Shown here piece by piece: positions 7,788-15,439 of a stretch of 28,621 bases of DNA. The DNA is taken from the NCBI GenBank assembly GCA_949744025.1, contig CATJWA010000179.1, positions 1-28,621 of the forward strand, in the 5' to 3' direction. The notes under the pieces were generated by a model. That model did not search any database. It was not told the DNA's origin and saw nothing but the letters and a program-made list of their open reading frames with translations. The position numbers and the translations under genes were made by a program. This DNA comes from an uncultured Eubacteriales bacterium (GTDB lineage: Bacteria > Bacillota > Clostridia > Oscillospirales > Oscillospiraceae). The stretch's first letter is position 1; every line of letters begins with the position of its first letter.

Positions 7788-9763
7788 TCACAGCCTCCGT
7801 TTCTCCGCATCCGCAGGTCTGTGGATGACGTGGTAATGGCGTCGTATTCCTTCTGCGTGGCGTGGAATGCTATGGGAACGTGGTTATAGCCGATGCACAG
7901 CAGTCCCTCGCCGCGGCGGAAGCGCGTTATCTGCCGCACTTCCTCCTCCGACAGATTGAGCACACCCTGAATGAGCCGCGCCTCCTGCTCCTCCATCTGC
8001 ATCACCAGCTTGATACGGGATGAGTCTAAAATGCCTTTTCCGTATTTGCCGCCGTCCAGCCCGAACAGGTCCTGCATACCCTGGGTGGACGTGACCGCGA
8101 TGCCGCCAAGGCCGCGTATGGTCTTAACCATTTCCTGCACGAAGCCCGCCGCAAGGGGATTGGAGTTGGCTCCAACAAGGCTCCACAGCTCGTCGGCGAT
8201 GAGCGCGGACAGCTCCGTTGTGGCGTCCATGATGAGGTCGTTGGCCACATCCGTCGCCCAGAAGATGCCTGGCAGCTGGAGGTCGTCGGGCATACCGGAA
8301 ACATCCAGCACTATGTATTTGTTGTTCAGGTCTATGTCGTTTCTCTGTCCCATCGCGGCGGCGCTGCCGGTAACATAACGGGCCAGCACCACAGCCAGAT
8401 GCTTTGTCTCCTCCTTCTCCTGAAGCACGTCGTACCAGTCCGGTATGACCGGCATCTCTCGGAAATTGCCATACTCATCCGTTATCGTGGCGTTGTCAAA
8501 GGTGATGCCATAGCGCCGGTAACACTCCACAAGGGAGCCGTCCAGATAGTTCTTATCCTCATCGGACAGGTCTTTCTTTTGCAGGGAATACCAGATAACG
8601 AGCCGGGATATCTTCTCCGCCAAAACGGAGTCGTCGCGGGCGGTGAGATTTTTCAGCCCGGCGTAGGAGTCCAAGGATTTGCGCCGTATGGCCATGATGT
8701 TCGGACAGTCCTTCGACGAAGGCGACAGCCGCAGGTACAGGCCGCCGAGCTGCTCGCACTGAGGGCGGAACTCGTGGCCTTTCTTGGGAATGATGTAGAT
8801 GACCCGCTTGCCCTGCTGCCGGAGCCGCCCGCCGAGGCAGTTGAGCGTGAAGGTCTTGCCCGCGCCGGAGGAGCCGCCTATCCAGCAGTTTCCGTTGGTG
8901 TATTTGTAGTCGTCGTAGAAGTCCAGAAACACGGGCGAGCGGTTATACATGTTCAGGCCGAGAAAGATACCGTTGCGGTCACTGAGCTCGTAGGAGGCGA
9001 AGGGGAATGCCGCGGCAACACCGCTGGTCAGGGCGTTGCGGCGGGCCTTGCGCTCCACGTCAGGGTCCAGCGTCAGCAGCGGCAGAGCTGAGAGGAACGC
9101 CTGCTCCTGCCTGTAATCGCAGCGGCGGGCAATCATGTCCACGGCAACACAGAGCTTTTCTACGGCGGTGATTCTCTGCTCCAGCGTTTCAGGGTCATTC
9201 GCCACGGCCTCGATCAGCGTATACATGTAATAAAAATCCTCGCCCTGCCGGTTGATGGCGTCCTTCAGATACAGGCCCGACGCGATGGCGCTGTCCAGCT
9301 CCTCATAGTCCTGGCGCGTATCGCCCACGTCGCGCATACGGCTGCGGTTTACCATTGTGGTCTGGGCTATTTTGGAGAGTATCTTCTCCCTGGACTGGCG
9401 GCGGAAGGTGTAGATTATACTGATGCCCTCTCCGGCCTCCACCAATGGGGCCAGCCAGCAGGAGCCTACGGTAGTGGCGTAGCCATAGCCCGCGACATAG
9501 AGGTAGGCATGATAAACGCCGTCCACCACTATGTAGTCACGGCTTTTCGTGTCAACGGCGGTGGGAGAAAGAATATCCAGAATAGTCGTTGAGCCCGCCT
9601 CCAGCTCGGACAGGTCGGGTTTCTCCTCGCCGAATATAAGGCGCTTGAGGATAGATTGCTTCGGCATCTGCTCTGTTCCCTTCGCTGGGGCCGCCTTTTT
9701 CTTAGCGGCGGCTTTTGTATGCTGAGGCTTAGGTTTTCTTTTGGGTTTTACGTTAGCAGGCAT
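7784..9763 (-). CDS. VirB4/TraC-family conjugation ATPase
   Basis: A protein of 659 residues. After a basic, Lys/Pro/Ala-rich N-terminus of 40 residues comes a VirB4-type region and then the ATPase core. Walker A is GGSSGAGKTF near residues 296-305; the Walker B region is LSALIADEL near 518-526. A conserved ending follows (RRGEGLLCIGYNHVPIAFHAT). VirB4 proteins power pilus or channel assembly at the inner face of the membrane and are the most conserved T4SS component. It starts seven bases after the separate VirB4-N-like gene and is coupled to the RusA-like gene downstream. Confidence 0.93.
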   Translation of the reverse strand: MPANVKPKRKPKPQHTKAAAKKKAAPAKGTEQMPKQSILKRLIFGEEKPDLSELEAGSTTILDILSPTAVDTKSRDYIVVDGVYHAYLYVAGYGYATTVGSCWLAPLVEAGEGISIIYTFRRQSREKILSKIAQTTMVNRSRMRDVGDTRQDYEELDSAIASGLYLKDAINRQGEDFYYMYTLIEAVANDPETLEQRITAVEKLCVAVDMIARRCDYRQEQAFLSALPLLTLDPDVERKARRNALTSGVAAAFPFASYELSDRNGIFLGLNMYNRSPVFLDFYDDYKYTNGNCWIGGSSGAGKTFTLNCLGGRLRQQGKRVIYIIPKKGHEFRPQCEQLGGLYLRLSPSSKDCPNIMAIRRKSLDSYAGLKNLTARDDSVLAEKISRLVIWYSLQKKDLSDEDKNYLDGSLVECYRRYGITFDNATITDEYGNFREMPVIPDWYDVLQEKEETKHLAVVLARYVTGSAAAMGQRNDIDLNNKYIVLDVSGMPDDLQLPGIFWATDVANDLIMDATTELSALIADELWSLVGANSNPLAAGFVQEMVKTIRGLGGIAVTSTQGMQDLFGLDGGKYGKGILDSSRIKLVMQMEEQEARLIQGVLNLSEEEVRQITRFRRGEGLLCIGYNHVPIAFHATQKEYDAITTSSTDLRMRRNGGCE

Positions 9764-9769
9764 ATATCA

Positions 9770-10450
9770 TCACCCCTGTTGTTCATAGATTCCGTGTATT
9801 GCCGTTGTCATATCAAATACGCCCTCGGGCAGCTTCACGCGCCGGCTTGACCTCTTGTTGATGATCTCATACAGCAGCTGGAGCATGAAGTTGTCCATGT
9901 ATCGCGGCTCAAGCACCTCAAGCTCGCAAAGGTCGAGATACCGCCGCGCGGTGTCTGCCTCCTCGTTGAGACGGTCCACTATGCCGCGGACGGTGTTACG
10001 CTTGGCCTTCATCTGAGCTTCATACTCAAAGATAATGAAGAAGCGGTGCCGTATTGCCTCGCTGGCGATGCCCTCGCCGATCTCACTGATGTTGTCCTCT
10101 ATCATCGCGCGGCAGGACTCGTTTTCCTCCTTATCCGCGTAGCCCTTCATGCGCTCCACATAGTCGGAGGTATCGGCGGGCAGCGTCCGCACCTCGATCT
10201 CCATGCTGTTCGGCGCTATTTTCAGATACGAGGCATACGCCTCGATGATGGTCTGGCGGTCGTTGGCGGATTTCAGGTAGATGTTGACCGGCAGCACCTC
10301 TAAGATCTTAATAAACCTGTTGTCCTTCGTTATGACCACGCCGCCGATGATGTTTTTCACGGGCAGCCACTCCTGTATGCTGCCCTGGAACGTGGCGGAG
10401 CCGCTTTTGTCCTTCGCGGCGCCGCCGAAAACAAGCTCTTTCAGCCCCAT
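9770..10450 (-). CDS. VirB4 N-terminal-domain-like conjugation protein
   Basis: I use the ATG at 10450, which shares one base with the upstream stop and has GGGGAGGTGA in front. A longer frame from 10507 lacks this signal. The 226-residue product contains GSIQEWLPVKNIIGGVVI and NRFIKILEVLPVNIYLKS, like the N-terminal domain of VirB4/TraC ATPases that docks with VirB3, and has no Walker motifs. The full ATPase follows seven bases later. It probably assembles with VirB4 and the VirB3-like protein at the membrane. Confidence 0.72.
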   Translation of the reverse strand: MGLKELVFGGAAKDKSGSATFQGSIQEWLPVKNIIGGVVITKDNRFIKILEVLPVNIYLKSANDRQTIIEAYASYLKIAPNSMEIEVRTLPADTSDYVERMKGYADKEENESCRAMIEDNISEIGEGIASEAIRHRFFIIFEYEAQMKAKRNTVRGIVDRLNEEADTARRYLDLCELEVLEPRYMDNFMLQLLYEIINKRSSRRVKLPEGVFDMTTAIHGIYEQQG

Positions 10451-10755
10451 TATTTCGTCACCTCCCCTCGGTAATACATGACCCTCCGCCGCCTTCGCCA
10501 GCCCCACCAGCCCTTGAGCCAGCGGGTAAGGCTGTCGTCCCTGATGCCGGTCAGGGCAAAGCCGCCCACCATGATTACAGCGATAAGCGTAACCACTATT
10601 TTCGGCATCAGTGCAAGGGGCAGAAGGGTGATACAGAGATACAGCATCGGCACGGCGAGTAATACCGTTTCGATCACGTTGCGTATCTCGAACAGGCCGA
10701 ACACACGGCCCGCGTCTGTAAAATTGCTCGGGATATGGTAAACCTCATAATTCAT
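10450..10755 (-). CDS. VirB3/PrgI-like small membrane protein
   Basis: A protein of 101 residues from the ATG at 10755, with GGAGGAG seven bases upstream; this overlaps the end of the XRE regulator gene by 11 bases. YEVYHIPSNFTDAGRVFGLF is followed by two adjacent membrane helices (about residues 28-48 and 52-70) and an Arg/Trp-rich cytoplasmic end. This layout and the position just before VirB4 genes fit PrgI/VirB3, a small inner-membrane partner of VirB4. Confidence 0.8.
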   Translation of the reverse strand: MNYEVYHIPSNFTDAGRVFGLFEIRNVIETVLLAVPMLYLCITLLPLALMPKIVVTLIAVIMVGGFALTGIRDDSLTRWLKGWWGWRRRRRVMYYRGEVTK

Positions 10756-11014
10756 AATCAATCTCCTCCACAGGCTCCAACAGTGTTTCCCTGTGCTTTG
10801 CGTAGTCCTGATTCAAACGGAGCAGCATCACCTGATGCTGCTCCATGAGCTTTTCAAAGCCTGACCGGATTTTTGCCGCCGTGGCGGTTGAAAGCGGAGT
10901 GATGCCTAATTCAATCTCGCTTACGCGCTGACCGGACAGGCCGCAGGCCGCCGCCAGCTCCGACAAACTAATACGGTATTTTCTCCTCAGCAGGCGTATC
11001 TTTCGAGCTTTCAT
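10745..11014 (-). CDS. XRE/Cro-type helix-turn-helix regulator
   Basis: A protein of 89 residues. IRLLRRKYRISLSELAAACG and LSGQRVSEIELGITPLS form a clear XRE-type helix-turn-helix in the first 45 residues, followed by a helical tail. It is the first gene of the virB3/virB4 group and overlaps it, so the protein may control the T4SS block from the promoter in front of its own gene. An inverted repeat and a tandem 10-base repeat there are candidate operators. The start has GAGGAGG close upstream. Confidence 0.85.
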   Translation of the reverse strand: MKARKIRLLRRKYRISLSELAAACGLSGQRVSEIELGITPLSTATAAKIRSGFEKLMEQHQVMLLRLNQDYAKHRETLLEPVEEIDYEL

Positions 11015-11041
11015 TTCCCCTCCTCATTCTTTTTCTTGAAA

Positions 11042-11069
11042 GATATAGAGGCCCTTTGCGAATTGTAAA
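11042..11069 (-). promoter_or_regulatory. candidate promoter of the XRE/virB3/virB4 operon
   Basis: On the minus strand TTTACA (11064-11069) and TATATC (11042-11047) are separated by 16 bases, 28 bases before the regulator start. The boxes are moderate matches. The promoter overlaps the inverted repeat of the next entry, which would allow autoregulation by the XRE protein. Confidence 0.5.
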
Positions 11070-11118
11070 TGAGCATTAGGGCCTCTTAATGCCTTTGGCA
11101 AAAAGAACCAAAAAGAAC
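11047..11118. repeat. operator-like inverted and direct repeats
   Basis: AGAGGCCCT at 11047-11055 and AGGGCCTCT at 11078-11086 form a perfect 9-base inverted repeat around the promoter spacer and -35 box. At 11099-11118 CAAAAAGAAC occurs twice in tandem, one helical turn apart. The first could also fold as a hairpin in the transcript, but no U-run follows. The remaining gap up to 11196 holds no gene. Confidence 0.6.
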
Positions 11119-11196
11119 TTTAATTCGCTTTCAGGTTGTGCACGTCCTGAGTGTGGCGCACGGTAACTATGTTGCACCTTTAGCTTGAAAGTGGTT

Positions 11197-12534
11197 TTAA
11201 TCCAGGTATGTGATGTACGGGATCTCGTACCACGCCTTCCAGCCGCGGTTTTCAATCTCGGTGCGCACGACGCCGTATTTCGTCCCTATCGCCTCAATTG
11301 CGTAACCGTTGCCGACATAAACGCCGGTATGTCCGTCCATCCACAGCACAAGGCCGGGTATTTCGGGGATATCCTCCATCGCGCCATGCTCCGCGCCGAG
11401 GCTGACAGCCACGCGGTACATCTGGTCGGCAGAGAAGTCCGGCATCCCGTTCGTGGCATATTTGATCGTGCCGTCCGAGGCGTCCAGCCAGCCGTAGCCC
11501 TTCACAAGCCCCATACAGTCTGAGGTGCGGCGGCCGAGCCAGTTTTCACGGATAAAGTCCGCGTAATTGCCCACGCCCTCCGGATACTGCTGCAGCTTGT
11601 AAGCAAACATGGATTCTGTCAGAACGCCGCCGAAGGTCCCCCAGACATAGCCCCAGCCGTTCTCCCACGCCTGAACCGCGTAAGCCGCCAGGTCCAGATT
11701 GTTCTTAGTGTCGGGGGAGATAAAGCCGGACACATCAATGGTGTTGTCATAGCTGTCTCCGTCGCCGCGCTCATATCCGCCGTCCCAGGCCACACCGCTG
11801 TAGCTTGGGGCAGAAGGGGCGAATTTGCCGGCATAGGTATTCAAAGCATCGCTTTCCGATAGCGTTTCATAGAGCGCGCGTACCCATGTCTTTGCTTCAT
11901 CGTCAAAGCCTAATTCGTCCATCATGACCTCGGGGTCCAGCGGCTCAAATTCCACCTCCAAAGCAACTCCGCTGTCGCCCGTTATAAGGTCAAAGATGTT
12001 GCGGCTCAGCTTCGCTCTGCAAAGCTGACGGATATGCTCGGCGGTCATGACGTTCAAATCCTGCTTATACGCCACGGAGTTTATGGCGATCATCCACAGC
12101 AGATCATCCTCGGAAAACGAGCCGGTCACATCAATGCTGTCAATATCCACGCCCTGCCGCTCATATTCACTGACGATGCCGGTCACGATGGCGTCGATCT
12201 CCGTGCGCTCAAAGTCCTCAAGGCTCATGTAGACGCCACCCAGGGTAGCCGCTTTGCCGTTCATTTCCTTGATCTCCTCCGTACCCGTGTTCTCGTAGCC
12301 AAAGAAGATATTGGGGATAGCGGCAAAAATGAGCATCGAGGTCACAATCAGAAAGATCACGACCCCGATAACTATTTTTACAATGAGCGGCGCCGCCTCC
12401 CTGACCGCGGCAGCGGCCGCGCCCTTTATACCGTATTGAGCGGCCGCTTTAGCAATTTTACGGACAGAGTTTGCAAATCCGGCGAGGCTGGCCGCCGTCC
12501 GGAGGCCAGAGCTGTTCTGATCCCGCTCATTCAT
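11197..12534 (-). CDS. NlpC/P60-type cell-wall hydrolase of the T4SS (VirB1-like role)
   Basis: A protein of 445 residues that overlaps the end of the VirB6-like gene by eight bases. A membrane helix at about 50-72 follows a cytoplasmic Ala-rich start, so it is a membrane-anchored protein facing the wall. The middle part (about 85-240) may form an adaptor. The C-terminal domain has SDCMGLVKGYGW with C340 and GHTGVYVGNGYAIEA with H402, the Cys-His pair of NlpC/P60 endopeptidases. Such enzymes open the peptidoglycan locally so the conjugation channel can pass. Gram-positive conjugative elements usually encode one in this place. Confidence 0.88.
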   Translation of the reverse strand: MNERDQNSSGLRTAASLAGFANSVRKIAKAAAQYGIKGAAAAAVREAAPLIVKIVIGVVIFLIVTSMLIFAAIPNIFFGYENTGTEEIKEMNGKAATLGGVYMSLEDFERTEIDAIVTGIVSEYERQGVDIDSIDVTGSFSEDDLLWMIAINSVAYKQDLNVMTAEHIRQLCRAKLSRNIFDLITGDSGVALEVEFEPLDPEVMMDELGFDDEAKTWVRALYETLSESDALNTYAGKFAPSAPSYSGVAWDGGYERGDGDSYDNTIDVSGFISPDTKNNLDLAAYAVQAWENGWGYVWGTFGGVLTESMFAYKLQQYPEGVGNYADFIRENWLGRRTSDCMGLVKGYGWLDASDGTIKYATNGMPDFSADQMYRVAVSLGAEHGAMEDIPEIPGLVLWMDGHTGVYVGNGYAIEAIGTKYGVVRTEIENRGWKAWYEIPYITYLD

Positions 12535-14968
12535 TGCCTCCTACCTCCTTCGCTTTCACCTCAACAGGTACGGTATCTTCAGCTTCATTGACGGCGCTCT
12601 CCGGCCTTGGCGCGCGTGTATCATCCTTGCCCACGCGGGAGGGCCGCGCCGCGGGCGGCGCGGTTCCTGCCATGCCGGGGCGCCGAACGGAGGCCATATC
12701 CTTGATCGAGGACGGGTTTCGCGTGGCAGCCCTGCGTTCCTGCCGTGCCGGGGCGGCGGTAGAGGTTTCACGCTTTTCTCCGCCGTTTGCGCTCGAAGAA
12801 CGTACCGTACGGGATTCCTGCCGTGCCGAGGGACGGGAGGGCTTGCTTTCTCCGGAGACAACGCCGCTCTGATGGGAAATGCGCGGTTCCTGCCGCGCCG
12901 TACCTGAAGGCTGTGCGGAGGCCGGCGCGGGAGCTCTGTTCCCGACACCTCCAGTGCGCTGGGTTTCCTTTGCCGCCTGTCCGGACTGGGCGCTCTGGGC
13001 AGCGGGTGTGGTTCCTGCCGTGCCGGGCTGGGGGCCTGTACCGCCATGTATAGGCTGTGCAGAGGCTGGACGCTGGGTAAAGCGGCTGTCCGAACTTCCG
13101 GAGGGAGCCCTCGCCCCTGACATGGACGCGGGAGGAGTTTTCCCCGCTCCTCCCGACGGCGCCTGCTTTGCGCCCTCCAAAGTAACGGCGCTCTGCTGCT
13201 CGGATTTGCCGGAATTATGTACCGTCTGGTTCTGTACGGAGCGCGCGGCATTGGTAAAGCGCGTCGCAGCTGGGCTACCGGTTCCTGCGGTGCCGTTGCC
13301 GTAGGCTTGCCCCCCTCCATGAACGGTGTGCTCGGAGGAGGCAGCCATTGTTCCTGCGGAGCCGTGTTGCGGCGTTTTGCCGCTGACAGTACCCGCACAC
13401 CCCTTGGAGCCTGTCGCGGTTCCTGCCATGCTGGGCCTCGGCGTTTTACCGTCAACGAAGGTCCTGCGCGTACCGGAGACATTCCCCGTTCCTGCGGCGC
13501 TGGATTGGCGCGTTCCTCCCTTATCCGAAGCCATACGCACACCGTAGCCTGTGACGCTTCCTGCGGCGCCGTGTCTCGGAGCGCCGCTTTCTCCCGTGTT
13601 TGTCTGAGCGCCGGAGGCAGAAGATGTATTCCTGCCGGAATTTGTCGCGCTGCTTTTCACGTTGTTCATACTTACAGCGCCGCCCTGCTTTACATGGCTG
13701 GGCGAACGTGAGGCGCCAGACGGAACGGAGCTTCTGCGCTCCGGCGTCTTGCCGGACGTGCCGGAGGGCTGCGCCTGTGTGTTGACATTTGGCGCGGGCG
13801 GCGCGCCCTCCATAGCTGCGGCCTCGTTGTCGTCGGGATACACATTGACCGGCTGGCCCGCCGGCGGCCACTTCTGCCCACTGTTCTGTGCTGCGCCGGT
13901 TTGCGAAGTCGAAGTATGCGTATTTGTGCTCTGCTGCGCGGAGCCGCTGCCTTTGCCAGTACCGGATTTTCCTGACGCGCCTTTGCCGTTTCCTGCTGAT
14001 GCTCCGGCTGTGCTGTTGAAATTCGGTTTCCCGCCATTGGCCTTTGCGCCGGAGCCGCTTCCCGAGCTGCTATTGGCGGCGCTGCCCGCGTTGTTACCCG
14101 CGGCTTTGACTACATTGCCCGCCATAGAGCGTACCACCGTATAGGCCAGCATCCCCGGAAGGCCGCGCCCGCCGAGACCGTCTCCCGTCAGCGCGGGATT
14201 GAGCCCTATACGCGTTATGATGGAGTCCACCTTTCGGGCCACCTTTACCACTCCGAACACCAATACGATCCACACCAGAACGTCCAAACCCGTCGGAACA
14301 TTCCCAAGCAGTGACAGCAGCAGCTTGAAAAAGAGCATGTTGCTCAGCATAACAAAGCACATGGACGCGAACATCCTGCACCAACCCGTGAAGATGTCCG
14401 AGGTGTTCTTACTCCCGCCCATGCCGAAGGCCAGCGGCGCGCACACCGTAAGAAACGCCAGCACAAGATACCTCTCCACTATCTCCAGCAGCAGGCGAAA
14501 CACCTTGAACATGAGGATAATGTTTATCACAATAATAAGCAGCCATTCCGCCGTCAGACCGGCGAACGCGCCCACGCCTATAAGCTCTACATCCACCGCG
14601 TCTACGGCGTCCAGCAGCGTTATAATTTCCGCGGTCATGCTAAGACCAATCTCACATATCTGCGGACTGGCAAGCAGCAGGAAAGCAAATATGAAGGTTC
14701 GGGTAAAAAGCTGCTTAGGGTCCTCACCCTCGAAGCCGAGTCCGGTCATCATGCTCTTTGCCGCCTGAAACACCAGATTGCCAATGAGCAGCGCCCAGCC
14801 AACGGCAAGCAGAATATCCATTATTTCAGGAATAACCGGCATGTGTACCTTGAGATATTCAAAATCCACATTCAGAATGTCCGTGAACACGGAGAAGAAA
14901 TATTCCCATACCTCCAGCACCAGTCCGTAGAGCCATTCAATCAGGCCCTGAAATATTAACTCCAGCAA
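12527..14968 (-). CDS. VirB6/TrbL-like membrane channel protein with long repetitive tail
   Basis: I choose the TTG at 14968: a perfect AGGAGGTGA ends five bases before it. The GTG at 14977 overlaps that site and cannot use it. The first 260 residues hold about six hydrophobic helices (for example ILLAVGWALLIGNLVF, WLLIIVINIILMF, VLVWIVLVFGVVKV), the layout of VirB6/TrbL inner-membrane channel proteins. From about residue 290 to the end, over 500 residues, the protein is low-complexity, rich in Gly, Ser, Thr, Ala, Pro and Arg, with degenerate 23-residue repeats. The tail is probably cytoplasmic and disordered. Homologues in Clostridia elements often have variable tails of this sort. Confidence 0.85.
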   Translation of the reverse strand: MLELIFQGLIEWLYGLVLEVWEYFFSVFTDILNVDFEYLKVHMPVIPEIMDILLAVGWALLIGNLVFQAAKSMMTGLGFEGEDPKQLFTRTFIFAFLLLASPQICEIGLSMTAEIITLLDAVDAVDVELIGVGAFAGLTAEWLLIIVINIILMFKVFRLLLEIVERYLVLAFLTVCAPLAFGMGGSKNTSDIFTGWCRMFASMCFVMLSNMLFFKLLLSLLGNVPTGLDVLVWIVLVFGVVKVARKVDSIITRIGLNPALTGDGLGGRGLPGMLAYTVVRSMAGNVVKAAGNNAGSAANSSSGSGSGAKANGGKPNFNSTAGASAGNGKGASGKSGTGKGSGSAQQSTNTHTSTSQTGAAQNSGQKWPPAGQPVNVYPDDNEAAAMEGAPPAPNVNTQAQPSGTSGKTPERRSSVPSGASRSPSHVKQGGAVSMNNVKSSATNSGRNTSSASGAQTNTGESGAPRHGAAGSVTGYGVRMASDKGGTRQSSAAGTGNVSGTRRTFVDGKTPRPSMAGTATGSKGCAGTVSGKTPQHGSAGTMAASSEHTVHGGGQAYGNGTAGTGSPAATRFTNAARSVQNQTVHNSGKSEQQSAVTLEGAKQAPSGGAGKTPPASMSGARAPSGSSDSRFTQRPASAQPIHGGTGPQPGTAGTTPAAQSAQSGQAAKETQRTGGVGNRAPAPASAQPSGTARQEPRISHQSGVVSGESKPSRPSARQESRTVRSSSANGGEKRETSTAAPARQERRAATRNPSSIKDMASVRRPGMAGTAPPAARPSRVGKDDTRAPRPESAVNEAEDTVPVEVKAKEVGGNE
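13223..13567 (-). repeat. five tandem 69-base (23-residue) repeats in the VirB6 tail
   Basis: A GTTCCTGC-type word recurs on the plus strand at 13281, 13350, 13419, 13488 and 13557, each exactly 69 bases apart. In the protein each unit begins with xAG(T/S): GAAGS, SAAGT, SMAGT, GSAGT, GTAGT. The rest of the units is strongly diverged. Further copies of the word continue towards the gene end with irregular spacing. Confidence 0.75.
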
Positions 14969-15013
14969 GGCGTTCACCTCCTCGCTGCCGGAGCGCAGAA
15001 GTTTTTCGCCTCA

Positions 15014-15370
15014 TTACGTGGCAGATGCCGATGGAGTAAGCGTAGCAAGGCCGTCAAAGAGCGGGACGATATACGCTATAAACGCCCCTATCCCGTTAAT
15101 AATGGCCCAGGCAATCCAGATGCGCTTGAGCCAGTCCCAGGCTTGGTCTACCTTGTGCTGGTTGTTGCTCAGCTTAGCGCCGATGACCGCCACGGCGGAC
15201 ATGCAGCCCGCCAGGACCGTGCTTACTCCCGCGATGCCGTTGTAGACGTCCACTATAATTGTGTTCGCCACGCTCCAGAGGTCGTTCGCGGCAAACGTGG
15301 ATACGGAGAGCAGGCTCGCCGCAAGAATGAGCGTCAGGCTGGCAATGTATGTTTTATAGAGCTTTTTCAA
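15014..15370 (-). CDS. VirB2-like small membrane protein of the T4SS
   Basis: A protein of 118 residues starting at a TTG, with AAGGAGG twelve bases upstream, slightly far. A signal-like N-terminus (LTLILAASLLSVSTFAA) is followed by two hydrophobic segments, around IAGVSTVLAGCMSAVAVIG and IWIAWAIINGIGAFIAYIV. A secreted N-terminus plus two helices is the plan of VirB2/TrbC pilin-like proteins, and it stands just before the VirB6-like gene. A DUF3852-like assignment is possible but unverified. Confidence 0.72.
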   Translation of the reverse strand: MKKLYKTYIASLTLILAASLLSVSTFAANDLWSVANTIIVDVYNGIAGVSTVLAGCMSAVAVIGAKLSNNQHKVDQAWDWLKRIWIAWAIINGIGAFIAYIVPLFDGLATLTPSASAT

Positions 15371-15396
15371 TACAGATAAATACCTCCTTGCAGTGC

Positions 15397-15426
15397 ATCA
15401 GGCTGGCTCACAGGAGCCAGCCTGAT
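15397..15426. terminator. strong hairpin after the adhesin gene
   Basis: A perfect 13-base stem (ATCAGGCTGGCTC with GAGCCAGCCTGAT) with a 4-base loop. On the minus strand it begins 13 bases after the adhesin stop and ends 12 bases before the AAGGAGG of the VirB2-like gene. No U-run follows, so it may stabilise or delimit mRNA rather than terminate it. Confidence 0.6.
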
Positions 15427-15439
15427 ATGTAATGTAGAA

